Positions 6,305-14,084 of a stretch of 17,640 nt of DNA are shown here, one piece after another. The stretch spans positions 1 through 17,640 of the forward strand of contig JAEORG010000350.1 of assembly GCA_016841005.1 (NCBI GenBank), given 5' to 3'. The position numbers were made by a program, and so were the translations under genes. Positions within the stretch are counted from its first letter, which is position 1, and the number at the start of each line of letters is the position of its first letter. The notes below the pieces were generated by a model. That model had not been told where the DNA came from. It searched no databases and was given only the letters and a program-made list of their open reading frames with translations. This DNA is from Candidatus Thorarchaeota archaeon. Lineage in GTDB: Archaea > Asgardarchaeota > Thorarchaeia > Thorarchaeales > Thorarchaeaceae.

Positions 6305-7201
6305 CTATCTTCTTCTACGAATTATGACAACAGTGATTACAATAACAACCACTCCAGCAACAGCCACTACAAGAATCAAATTAGTTGAGTCTATTCCTTG
6401 ATTATCTGTTAATGAGCTCTCAATCTGCCACACTGCAATCCTCAACAAAAAGTCCCATTCTGTATCCGAATCAGTGAACTCATCAAATTCGGTTGTGTTG
6501 TCTCTGTTGCCTCCTTCTTCGTATTCAGGATGGGGGCTTGATAGGAATGCATTACCCTGTTCGTATTCAAGCGCAATCATTCCTGGTTCGCCGCTATCGT
6601 TATACCTTGCAATAGGAATGTATGGGAATCCCTCATCTGGAATGAAATATGATGACCCCCAGAAGAGAGTGCTGAAGTTCTCAGGTAATCCTGATAGATC
6701 AGGACCGCTGCATGATGTGTTGATGCGCATCTCAATTTGATGCATAGATGTATAATCACCTGGGACTTCCAGAGCGCGGGTCCCATTGTAGATTCCAAAG
6801 CGACTGCTTGATGTTAGGAACAGTGCCCCGCCGCATATACCAAAGTAGGAGCCTCCCTCAGCAATCCATTGCTTGATATTAGCAATCCCATCATCATCCA
6901 GTGCATTGTAGTATGCTGGAATCTGACCACCCGGCATAGCTAACAGGTCATAGTTGTCTAGCACACCTGCTTTGATATCTTCAGCAAATACATATTCAAC
7001 CGTAGCATTCATCCACTCAAACATTGCATAGAGTGCTATCCCACTGGACACCACTATGTTTTGCGTTTCTCCCCATACTGCCACTCTGACTCCGTTAAGG
7101 TCAGTTCGTTCGGGGCCATTATCAGCAAGTACTGGGACTGGTCCTATACAAATTAGTAGAAGGACCGTTCCGAGTATTAGGAAAAATCTCGTTCTCCTCA
7201 T
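6305..7201 (-). CDS. secreted, membrane-anchored glutamine amidotransferase-fold protein
   Basis: This 298-residue protein has a signal sequence (1-26, basic MRRTR then a hydrophobic core ending VPVLADNG). A class I amidotransferase/BPL_N-like domain follows (about 36-262). Near the C-terminus is one membrane span (276-294), capped by RRRR. The catalytic triad of the fold appears present: Cys123 in the nucleophile elbow YFGICGGALFL, and His224 and Glu226 in SSPHPEYEE. The BPL_N-type signature YDLLAMPGGQIPAYY is at 84-98. Topology therefore puts the domain outside the cell with a short cytoplasmic tail. Substrate unknown; an extracellular glutaminase, peptidase or amidohydrolase role is possible. 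AGGTG plus six bases leads to the ATG at 7201, so the GTG nine bases upstream is rejected. Confidence 0.82.
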   Translation of the reverse strand: MRRTRFFLILGTVLLLICIGPVPVLADNGPERTDLNGVRVAVWGETQNIVVSSGIALYAMFEWMNATVEYVFAEDIKAGVLDNYDLLAMPGGQIPAYYNALDDDGIANIKQWIAEGGSYFGICGGALFLTSSSRFGIYNGTRALEVPGDYTSMHQIEMRINTSCSGPDLSGLPENFSTLFWGSSYFIPDEGFPYIPIARYNDSGEPGMIALEYEQGNAFLSSPHPEYEEGGNRDNTTEFDEFTDSDTEWDFLLRIAVWQIESSLTDNQGIDSTNLILVVAVAGVVVIVITVVIIRRRR

Positions 7202-7340
7202 TCCGTACACCTTAGATTCTTCCTCCTTCGTGTCAGAAGTATAGTTCCAGAATGTAATTAAACCCTGAATATTGGCGCAATTGCTGAACCAGTAGGTGAG
7301 TGCTCAGCAGTACCAAGAGCATCTAGCGTTGAGAAGAAGA

Positions 7341-7351
7341 TTTTTAATTTA
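7341..7351 (+). promoter_or_regulatory. TATA-like box of the MarR-GNAT gene
   Basis: TTTTTAATTTA is an AT-rich TATA-like element immediately before the TTGAC palindrome and ~63 bases before the ATG at 7414. Confidence 0.4.
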
Positions 7352-7352
7352 G

Positions 7353-7365
7353 TTGACAATGTCAA
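7353..7365. promoter_or_regulatory. candidate MarR operator
   Basis: TTGACAATGTCAA is a perfect palindrome (TTGAC and GTCAA around AAT). It is set within a longer symmetric context: TTTTTAA at 7341-7347 and TTAAAAA at 7366-7372. MarR-family dimers commonly bind such interrupted palindromes. It lies between the TATA-like box and the expected transcription start, where binding would block initiation, so autorepression by the downstream MarR-GNAT protein is inferred. Confidence 0.6.
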
Positions 7366-7413
7366 TTAAAAATGTGTATTAGTCAAATAAACTAATTCAG
7401 TTGTGAGAATTCT

Positions 7414-8343
7414 ATGACCGAAAACAGAATTGAGCAGATAATTCATGATATTCGAAATTTCAATCGAATGTACACAATCAGAATCGGTCTACTAAACAAG
7501 GGGTTATTGAGAACTAGATTTTCGCTCTCCCAAGCGCGTGTGGTTTTTGAACTGGCTCAGCAGGAAAATACCAACTCGAGTGAAATTGCACAGAAGCTTG
7601 GAATGGATCCTGGATATCTGAGCCGTATCATCAGTGCCTTTCAAAAAGAAGGTCTAATAACCAAGGAAAGATCCAGCAAGGACAGTCGGCAATGGGTCAT
7701 AAACCTCACAGCAAAAGGCAAGAAAGAATTTCAAAATCTTAACAGCCGATCAAACGAAGAAATTAGAGAAATGATAGAACATTTATCAAACGAAGATCAA
7801 CACCGGTTAGTAAATGCAATGTACACAATTGATAAAATACTCCACCCAGAGTCGAATCAATCTCCCTTTTTCCTCATACGTCAACATAGAGCTGGGGATA
7901 TTGGATGGATTGTGCATCGTCATGGGGTGATATATAGCGAAGAGTATGGTTGGGATGAAACCTTTGAAGCGCTGACTGCAGAAATCCTTGCAGAGTTCAT
8001 TCAGGATTACAATCCAAAACGAGAACGAATTTGGATTGCAGAACAGGACGGAGAAAAAGTTGGCTCAGTGATGATTGTTGATAGTGGTAATCAAGTAGCC
8101 AAGCTTCGGTTGTTTTTGGTTGAATCTAAAGCAAGAGGAAGGGGTATAGGAAAGAAGCTTATAGAAGAATGCATTGAATTCTCAAAACAAAATGGATACA
8201 AGAAAATCACTCTATGGACTCAGAGCAATTTAATGGCGGCACGACACCTCTACTCGAAATATGGTTTTGAGCTTGTGGAGGAAGAACCGACAACGATGTT
8301 TGGTTACGAACTGATTTCCGAGATCTGGGAACTTAAGCTATAG
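7414..8343 (+). CDS. MarR-family regulator fused to GNAT acetyltransferase
   Basis: This 309-residue two-domain protein has a MarR winged helix at residues 1-150. It includes the dimerisation helix, the recognition region SSEIAQKLGMDPGYLSRIIS and the wing KERSSKDSRQWVINLTAKGK. A GNAT N-acetyltransferase fold follows at 152-309. The acetyl-CoA-binding motif A is LRLFLVESKARGRGIGKKL (R-x-x-G-x-G), then SNLMAARHLYSKYGF for motif B. The fusion is a known family in which ligand sensing or acetylation is linked to DNA binding; the acetyl acceptor is unknown. The Shine-Dalgarno match is weak (GTGAG). The TTGACAATGTCAA palindrome upstream suggests autoregulation. The next gene, korB, starts 88 bases after the stop, so it may belong to the same regulon; that is inference. 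Confidence 0.92.
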   Translation: MTENRIEQIIHDIRNFNRMYTIRIGLLNKGLLRTRFSLSQARVVFELAQQENTNSSEIAQKLGMDPGYLSRIISAFQKEGLITKERSSKDSRQWVINLTAKGKKEFQNLNSRSNEEIREMIEHLSNEDQHRLVNAMYTIDKILHPESNQSPFFLIRQHRAGDIGWIVHRHGVIYSEEYGWDETFEALTAEILAEFIQDYNPKRERIWIAEQDGEKVGSVMIVDSGNQVAKLRLFLVESKARGRGIGKKLIEECIEFSKQNGYKKITLWTQSNLMAARHLYSKYGFELVEEEPTTMFGYELISEIWELKL

Positions 8344-8430
8344 TGAATATTGATAGTTCGCAAATAATCAACTATCGCTAGGTTATTAACAAAATACAGG
8401 GCAGCTCTATCTAGCGCTAAGGTGAGTATC

Positions 8431-9261
8431 GTGACAACACCTGCTTCTCATATCTCAATACCCTATCTCCGTGAAGAGGCTCTTCCGACACCATTTTGTC
8501 CAGGTTGCGGGAATGGAACCATCACAAATGCATTCCTAAAAGCAGTCAGAGACCTCGGTCATGAAGATTTGAGTGAGTTTGCCTTTGTGTCAGGAATTGG
8601 TTGTGGTGCATGGATACCTTCTCCACATTTCAAGGCAGATACACTTCACACAACTCACGGACGTGCCATTGCATTTGCAACTGGTCTAAAACTAGCTCGT
8701 CCAGAATTGAAGGTCGTTATCATCTCAGGGGATGGAGATTTGGCAACCATTGGAGGTAACCATCTCATCCACGCAGCCCGTCGCAACGTCGACATGACTG
8801 TCATTCTGAGTAACAACTACAACTATGGAATGACTGGTGGGCAGGTCAGCGCGACGACATTCACAGGGGATATGACTGCCACAACACCATATGGTAATCC
8901 TGAACGACCCTTTGATATCTCCCGATTAGTGGCAGCAGCAGGGGCGAATTATGTTGCACGATGGACCACTGCACATCCGAATCAAGCAGCACGAGCCATG
9001 AGAATTGCTCTTCAGAGGAAGGGCTTTACATTTGTTGAGATGCTCAGCCAATGTCCAACAGCATATGGACGTAGGGCAAAAGTGGGCAATCAACAGAAGT
9101 TCTTAGAATGGTTCAAGGCACTCCCCGTCCGAAAGAAGGATGATCCGCTTACGCATTCAGTCCCAACACATGATGGACTTGACCTCGGCGTATTTGTGGA
9201 CCGCGAGGACCCAAGTCTTCTTGATACAATGAAAGAAATGTTCTCCGGAATTCAGGAGTGA
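8431..9261 (+). CDS. korB: 2-oxoacid:ferredoxin oxidoreductase β subunit, 2-oxoglutarate type
   Basis: The β subunit binds thiamine pyrophosphate and the proximal Fe-S cluster. It works in CoA-dependent oxidative decarboxylation of 2-oxoacids, reducing ferredoxin (or the reverse, carboxylating direction). In 276 residues it shows the Fe-S ligand motif FCPGCGNG (22-29), the THGRAIAFATG segment and the TPP/Mg signature GDGDLATIGGNHLIHAARRN (100-119) followed by NNYNYGMTGGQVSATT (128-143), which is typical of KorB. The C-terminal EMLSQCPTAYGRR also fits. A GTG at 8422 lies within the ribosome-binding site; AGGTG at 8420-8424 plus six bases gives GTG 8431, the start chosen. korC follows after five bases. 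The α (korA) and ferredoxin-like (korD) subunits are not in this window. Confidence 0.95.
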   Translation: MTTPASHISIPYLREEALPTPFCPGCGNGTITNAFLKAVRDLGHEDLSEFAFVSGIGCGAWIPSPHFKADTLHTTHGRAIAFATGLKLARPELKVVIISGDGDLATIGGNHLIHAARRNVDMTVILSNNYNYGMTGGQVSATTFTGDMTATTPYGNPERPFDISRLVAAAGANYVARWTTAHPNQAARAMRIALQRKGFTFVEMLSQCPTAYGRRAKVGNQQKFLEWFKALPVRKKDDPLTHSVPTHDGLDLGVFVDREDPSLLDTMKEMFSGIQE

Positions 9262-9266
9262 TTTCG

Positions 9267-9791
9267 ATGAGGCAAGAGATTCGAATCGCAGGTACAGGCG
9301 GTATGGGTGTAGTTCTTGCAGGTGTTATTGTAGGAAATGCTGCAGTCATATCGGGTTTAAATGCGGTTCAGAGTCAGAGCTATGGTTCAGAGGCACGCGG
9401 AACAGCAGCAAAAAGTGAAATTATAGTCAGCGACGGTGATATTCATTATCCCAAGGTCAGAAAATCGGACATCTTAGTTGCCATGAGCCAGAAGGCATTC
9501 GATATGTACATACAGGATGCAAAGAAAGGCAGTATCCTCATTATTGACCCTGACCTTGTTGACGTATCCATGGTTGATTCAGGATTTGAGATAATCCAAG
9601 TTCCTGCAATGAAAACTGCGGATGAGCTTGGTCTACGAATTGTTTCAAATATGATAATGTTAGGTGCTCTAGCCAAGAAGTTAGATACAATCACTTCTGA
9701 AGCATTAGAAACAGCTGTCACACAATCGGTCCCTGGGAAGTACCTTGATTTGAACCTCAGGGCTATTCGAGCTGGAGCAGAGTTTGTCTAG
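9267..9791 (+). CDS. korC: 2-oxoacid:ferredoxin oxidoreductase γ subunit
   Basis: This is the catalytic γ domain partner of KorAB, 174 residues. The nucleotide-fold glycine motif is GTGGMG (9-14). The family blocks NAVQSQSYGSEARGTAAKSE, IHYPKVRKSDILVAMSQ and SILIIDPDLVD follow in the usual order. The C-terminal VSNMIMLGALAKKLDTI is also standard. A GTG at 9258 is in frame, but GGAG just upstream of ATG 9267 and the ORs' conserved N-terminus (RQEIRIAGTGG) favour 9267. It is five bases after korB, one operon. Its last codons overlap, tail to tail, the stop codon of the convergent MoaD-like gene (9788-9791). The specific oxoacid, probably 2-oxoglutarate, is inferred from KorB/KorC resemblance. 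Confidence 0.93.
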   Translation: MRQEIRIAGTGGMGVVLAGVIVGNAAVISGLNAVQSQSYGSEARGTAAKSEIIVSDGDIHYPKVRKSDILVAMSQKAFDMYIQDAKKGSILIIDPDLVDVSMVDSGFEIIQVPAMKTADELGLRIVSNMIMLGALAKKLDTITSEALETAVTQSVPGKYLDLNLRAIRAGAEFV

Positions 9792-10066
9792 CCTCCATGG
9801 ACCAGAGGAAGAATAACTAGCAAATCACCATCCTCAAGGGGTGTATCTAGACCCGCCAATAATCCAATATCGACATCATTTCTAAGAAGGAGACTCTCTC
9901 GGTCCATCTGTTCAGGTGATTTCCAATGTTCACTTACCATATCATGATTGGAGATTAGTATCTCAAGTGCATTTTTCAGATTTCCATTATCCTCTAGTTC
10001 TATTTCATACTCTTCAGATGGCATTCTACTTGCTAAGGGGCCTCGGAATCTGAATTTTACAATCAT
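9788..10066 (-). CDS. MoaD/ThiS/ubiquitin-like β-grasp protein ending in Gly-Gly
   Basis: This 92-residue protein begins with a β-grasp strand, MIVKFRFRGPL, and has the MoaD-like ELEDNGNLKNALEIL helix and a late conserved stretch DTPLEDGDLLVILPLVHGG. The 'L-x-D-G-D-x-V-x-x-x-P-x-x-x-G-G' end is the hallmark of MoaD/SAMP/Urm1-type proteins. In these, the terminal diglycine is adenylated by an E1-like enzyme, then thiocarboxylated as a sulfur carrier or conjugated to lysines. Possible roles are molybdopterin/tungstopterin synthase small subunit, a sulfur carrier for tRNA thiolation, or a protein modifier; the sequence cannot choose between them. No E1/MoeB or MoaE gene is nearby. The stop overlaps the korC stop by four bases on the other strand. 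Confidence 0.82.
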   Translation of the reverse strand: MIVKFRFRGPLASRMPSEEYEIELEDNGNLKNALEILISNHDMVSEHWKSPEQMDRESLLLRNDVDIGLLAGLDTPLEDGDLLVILPLVHGG

Positions 10067-10149
10067 TTTACTCGTGTCTGTTCATTGGTTTTTGATGATA
10101 AAGTGAACGGAGTGTACATGACTCCTAAAAGATAATAGAATGTAACCAC

Positions 10150-11193
10150 ATGTCAATAACTATGACAAGACCATTTCAAATCCTACAGATTGGGTTTGGA
10201 ACAATTGGCAGACCTATTTCAAAAGTCATTATTGAACGCGACAACCTCAATCTCTCAGCGATTGTCGATACTGATCCTACACTCAAGGGAAAAACAGCTG
10301 AAGAAGTCTTGAGGTTAGATATCAACTCATCCACCCGAATTCATGGGAGTATCGAAGAAGCATTATCCAATTCGACGGTGACACCTGACCTAGCCCTCAT
10401 TCTCACCGTTTCGGATATTGAGCGAATAGTTCCAACTATCAAAGAGTGCCTTTCAACAGGGATGGATGTTCTGTCAATATGTGAGGAGCTATCTTATCCC
10501 TTTTCGAAGTTTCCAGAAACAGCTTCCCAGATTGACAAAGCAGCTCGCGAAGCTGGAAAATCCGTCTTAGGCACAGGAATCAACCCAGGATATCTAATGG
10601 ACCTCCTTCCAATAGTACTCACAGCGCCATGTCAGAATGTTGATTCAATTCATGTCACACGTGTTCTTGATTCAGGACGAAGAAGAGTATCTTTTCAGAA
10701 GAAGGTGGGAACTGGTATGACCGTTGATGAATTCAACAAGGCGATCAAAGAGAAACTAATCACCGGACATGTAGGATTGGTCGAATCCATGCAGATGATC
10801 AATGCTGCGTTAAACTTAGGTCTCGACCACTTAGAGGAATTCCCTCCTGAGGCAGTCATAGCAGATGAACCCATTTCCACATCATTTGCTAACGTTGAGA
10901 AGGGTAATGTAATTGGGTTGAAGAGTAAAAGCATTGGTGCAAAGAATGGAAAGACCATCCTTACACTCGAATTTCTTGCACATGCTGGAGCTGATCCGGA
11001 GTTTGATGAGATACGAGTGACTGGTTTTCCAAATCTGACGCAAAGAATCGAGGGTGGTGTGATGGGCGATTATGGAACTGCTGCAATGGCGGTTAATATG
11101 ATACCACTAGTAATTGGTGCAGAACCCGGACTATACACTATGAAAGACCTTCCTGTGCCTCGAAACACTCAAAGAGTCTATATGACTGAATAA
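10150..11193 (+). CDS. DapB/2,4-diaminopentanoate dehydrogenase-like NAD(P)-dependent enzyme
   Basis: This 347-residue protein has an N-terminal NAD(P)-binding Rossmann domain (FQILQIGFGTIGRPISKVI, residues 9-27). It carries the family signature VLGTGINPGYLMDLLPIVLT (139-158), found in the dihydrodipicolinate-reductase-like group that includes 2,4-diaminopentanoate dehydrogenase (Ord, ornithine fermentation). The C-terminal half has the usual substrate domain (VSFQKKVGTGMTVDEF, then HVGLVESMQMINAALN). True DapB is shorter (~270), so a lysine-biosynthetic DapB is unlikely. The real substrate is unknown; a diamino acid or amino-ketone is the inference. ATGs at 10150 and 10162 are both possible; no Shine-Dalgarno site is seen and an AT-rich AAAGATAATAG lies ~20 bases upstream. 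An aminotransferase gene follows after 40 bases. Confidence 0.83.
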   Translation: MSITMTRPFQILQIGFGTIGRPISKVIIERDNLNLSAIVDTDPTLKGKTAEEVLRLDINSSTRIHGSIEEALSNSTVTPDLALILTVSDIERIVPTIKECLSTGMDVLSICEELSYPFSKFPETASQIDKAAREAGKSVLGTGINPGYLMDLLPIVLTAPCQNVDSIHVTRVLDSGRRRVSFQKKVGTGMTVDEFNKAIKEKLITGHVGLVESMQMINAALNLGLDHLEEFPPEAVIADEPISTSFANVEKGNVIGLKSKSIGAKNGKTILTLEFLAHAGADPEFDEIRVTGFPNLTQRIEGGVMGDYGTAAMAVNMIPLVIGAEPGLYTMKDLPVPRNTQRVYMTE

Positions 11194-11233
11194 TTGGTCA
11201 GTCCAAGTTATAGAATACTGGAGGATATCGCAT

Positions 11234-12532
11234 ATGCTTGAAAGATACAAGAATTCCACTCCAAAATCTGCAAAATTGTGGGATCGTGCAACAAGAATCT
11301 TCGCTGGAGGAGTTAATCATAACATTAGAACATTCGGACTTGACAGGTGTGGTGCCTATCCTCCATTTATTGTCAAAGGTGATGGGAGTCATATATGGGA
11401 TATTGACGGAAATGAGTATGTAGACTGGTGGATGACACATTTTTCTCAAATCCTAGGTCACAATAATTCAAATGTCAGAAATGCTCTTCAGACACAAATC
11501 GAGCTAGGTAGCCACTTTGGTAGTCTGACGGAGTCACAAGTTATTCTCGCAGAGAAGATTCAGAATGCTATACCAGTCTTGAAGAAACTTAGATTCTGTA
11601 GCACTGGTAGCGAATCAACCATGTATGCTACCAGACTTGCACGGCTCTTCACTAAGAAGGCATTAGTTGCAAAGGCACTTGGAGGATGGCATGGGGGAAA
11701 TGATTCTCTTAGCTATCACACCCAATACCCCTTCGCAGATGCACCATTCTTTAATGGTGTATCATTTGATTTCAATAATATTGATAGCTTTGATCAGATG
11801 TTGGATCGATACAAGGATGATTTAGCGGCTGTGATTGTGGAGCCAGTAATTGGGGCTGGAGGTGCACTACCTCCAGAACCACACTTTCTTCCATACCTGA
11901 GAGAACAGACAGAGAAACGTGGAATTTTGCTCATTTTTGATGAAATTATAACAGGATTTCGAATATGTTATGGCTCCGCCGGCACAGAGATTTTTGGAGT
12001 AGAACCTGATCTCATTACTCTTGGTAAAATCGCTGGTGGAGGAATGCACCTTGGGGTCTATGGAGGACGTGAGGACATCATGGAATTTGCGAAACCTGGT
12101 GCAGAGGGTGGTCGATGGGTTGGTGGTGGGACATTCTCCTCACATCCAATGGCAATGGCTGCAGGAATTGCTGCAATGGATGAACTATACAAACGAAGAG
12201 ACGCGTATTCAGAAATGAATCAAAAAGGTGATTTATTCCGTTCCCGTCTTAACATCTTATTCGATGAGAGTGCATCAAATATACTAGCGACTGGAATGGG
12301 ATCTATGGTCTTGGTCAATGTCTTGAAAGAGAAACTCAGTCCTCCATATACAACAAGCTCTCTTGGTAAGGCATATGATAAAAATGGACAGGATGTCTTC
12401 CAGAGTATCTTGATGGAGGAAGGTGTGTTTGGTTATCACGGACTCGGAGCTTTATCATTTGCCCACGATGAAAGTGACTTAGAAAAGACTGTTGAAGCCG
12501 TGGAGGTTGCGATTGAGGTCTTAAAGAGCTAG
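11234..12532 (+). CDS. class III aminotransferase, glutamate-1-semialdehyde aminomutase-like
   Basis: This 432-residue PLP enzyme of fold type I has the cofactor-phosphate region STGSESTMYATRLAR (123-137), WHGG (152-155), VEPVIGAGG (202-210), FDEIITGF (235-242, Asp236 contacts the PLP ring nitrogen) and LGKIAGGG (263-270), with Lys265 the Schiff-base lysine. TFSSHPMAMAAGIAAMDEL completes the active site. The order and spacing match the hemL/GSA-aminomutase-like branch rather than ornithine aminotransferases. It may not be the haem-pathway enzyme: it sits 40 bases behind a diaminopentanoate-dehydrogenase-like gene and before an MFS transporter, suggesting transamination or aminomutase chemistry in amino-acid use. 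GGAGG nine bases upstream supports the ATG. Exact substrate unknown. Confidence 0.87.
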   Translation: MLERYKNSTPKSAKLWDRATRIFAGGVNHNIRTFGLDRCGAYPPFIVKGDGSHIWDIDGNEYVDWWMTHFSQILGHNNSNVRNALQTQIELGSHFGSLTESQVILAEKIQNAIPVLKKLRFCSTGSESTMYATRLARLFTKKALVAKALGGWHGGNDSLSYHTQYPFADAPFFNGVSFDFNNIDSFDQMLDRYKDDLAAVIVEPVIGAGGALPPEPHFLPYLREQTEKRGILLIFDEIITGFRICYGSAGTEIFGVEPDLITLGKIAGGGMHLGVYGGREDIMEFAKPGAEGGRWVGGGTFSSHPMAMAAGIAAMDELYKRRDAYSEMNQKGDLFRSRLNILFDESASNILATGMGSMVLVNVLKEKLSPPYTTSSLGKAYDKNGQDVFQSILMEEGVFGYHGLGALSFAHDESDLEKTVEAVEVAIEVLKS

Positions 12533-12623
12533 TTCCAATTCTATACCCATAAAATTCTGGCGTAGTACACAAACCTAATAGCAGGAACGAGTGGTCTTCG
12601 CCTACCTTCTACCAGAGTTAGAG

Positions 12624-14084
12624 ATGATAGTGATGAGCAGGTTAGCCAGATTCTTCGGAATGGAAGGTGCCACTGAGGCAGGATTCCGTCTGGCGAAGAT
12701 AATGGCCATTGTCTTACCTCTCTTTGCAGCAACTTTTCAGATATCCACAACATTCTGGATTATTTTCATATCAGAGTCATTAGGTCATGGGAACTACTTC
12801 GATGGCCTTGTATTCGTAGGAATTCTCACAGTAATCCAATTCGGTGTCCAAGTTGCACTTGATTATCCTACTGGAGCCCTAGGTGATCACATCGGTCAGA
12901 GATACGTCATCGCATCAGCACTTCTCTGTTATGCTGCCGTCTACGGATTGACTGCTCAACTTACTTTTGACACACCATTCTGGGTGTATGTAATTATCTT
13001 TGCACTCAATGGACTGGGCGCTTCACAGGAGTCTGGCGCTTTTCACGCTTGGTTTGACAACAACTACCGAGTTGCCATGCCTCATGATGAAGATCGAAAG
13101 CAGTATGGAGTCTTCTGGGGAAAAATCGGGATGTTGTGGCAGCTCTCTGCGACATTAGTACTCATCCCTGGTAGCATACTCGCAACCATATTTCTCCGAG
13201 AAACTGTATTCATTATACAAGCTATGTCATGTGTGTTTCTGGCTGCGGTGGTCATGATTGTAATCAAAGACCTCCCAGGAGCTCGTGATGAAACCGAAGC
13301 TAGGTCAGTTAGTCAATATGGTGGAATACTAAGAGATGGTGTCAAATTTCTGTTCTCATCACGGTTTGTTGCTTTGGTCCTGATTGGCGAGGTTGTGACT
13401 TGGACAATGGGCACAGTCTGGTGGAATATCGTACTCTTCCCACTATACTTCGCATACTTGTTCAATGATGTCGCAGTTTCATCATTTCGCACACTGGTAT
13501 TCTTTCCAGAGGCATTTGTTCAAGAACGGAGTGGTATCTGGGCGAAGCGATTTGATCCAGTCAAGTGGGTACCTAGATTCAGACTCGTGCAATTCATGGG
13601 ATTCGTGTTTTGCTTGGCTCTGGCACTGATTATATTTCTGTTCCCTCCTCCTGCTGCAGCAGTAACCACCGTTGGTCTATACATTCCCTTCACGGATATC
13701 TCCATAATTGCGATGCCTGCGGAATCAGTCATACCCATGCTCCTGATATTCATAGTATTCATCATTTCAGATGCCTTTGGAGGACTAGCCAATATCCTTA
13801 CACAGCGAGTCATACTTGATGTTGTTCCAAACAAGATACGAAATAGTGTCTATTCGCTACAACCCACAATCGCGCTTCTCATGGCCATGCCTTTCATTGC
13901 CTTCTTTGGATGGCTCCTCCCTCTGTCAGGGTTCCCACTGACATTTGGTCTGATGTCTATTGTTGCAATCATTGGTACAGTAATGATTGCCTTAGGCTTT
14001 AGACAGCCAATACCCAAGGCAGAAACTATCGAGCCAGCTCCTGCGGATGCAATCGAGATTGTTGAAGAGATGGAAGTCACTTAA
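12624..14084 (+). CDS. major facilitator superfamily transporter
   Basis: This integral membrane protein of ~486 residues has about 12 hydrophobic spans. Between TM2 and TM3 is the MFS motif A region LDYPTGALGDHIGQRYVIA (G-x-x-x-D-x-x-G-Q/R-R). The second half repeats the pattern with longer loops (GIWAKRFDPVKWVPRFRLVQ). The C-terminus is an acidic cytoplasmic tail, AIEIVEEMEVT. Substrate and coupling ion cannot be read from sequence. A GTG at 12591 extends the frame by 11 residues, but ATGs at 12624 and 12633 are better placed before the first amphipathic helix; ribosome-binding signals are weak at all three. It follows the aminotransferase by ~90 bases, so import or export of the amino compound handled upstream is a reasonable guess. 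Confidence 0.85.
   Translation: MIVMSRLARFFGMEGATEAGFRLAKIMAIVLPLFAATFQISTTFWIIFISESLGHGNYFDGLVFVGILTVIQFGVQVALDYPTGALGDHIGQRYVIASALLCYAAVYGLTAQLTFDTPFWVYVIIFALNGLGASQESGAFHAWFDNNYRVAMPHDEDRKQYGVFWGKIGMLWQLSATLVLIPGSILATIFLRETVFIIQAMSCVFLAAVVMIVIKDLPGARDETEARSVSQYGGILRDGVKFLFSSRFVALVLIGEVVTWTMGTVWWNIVLFPLYFAYLFNDVAVSSFRTLVFFPEAFVQERSGIWAKRFDPVKWVPRFRLVQFMGFVFCLALALIIFLFPPPAAAVTTVGLYIPFTDISIIAMPAESVIPMLLIFIVFIISDAFGGLANILTQRVILDVVPNKIRNSVYSLQPTIALLMAMPFIAFFGWLLPLSGFPLTFGLMSIVAIIGTVMIALGFRQPIPKAETIEPAPADAIEIVEEMEVT

Noticed and set aside
8422..8430. GTG at 8422 as the korB start
   Set aside because: This GTG is part of the AGGTG ribosome-binding site itself; the GTG six bases later (8431) fits the pattern used by other genes here.
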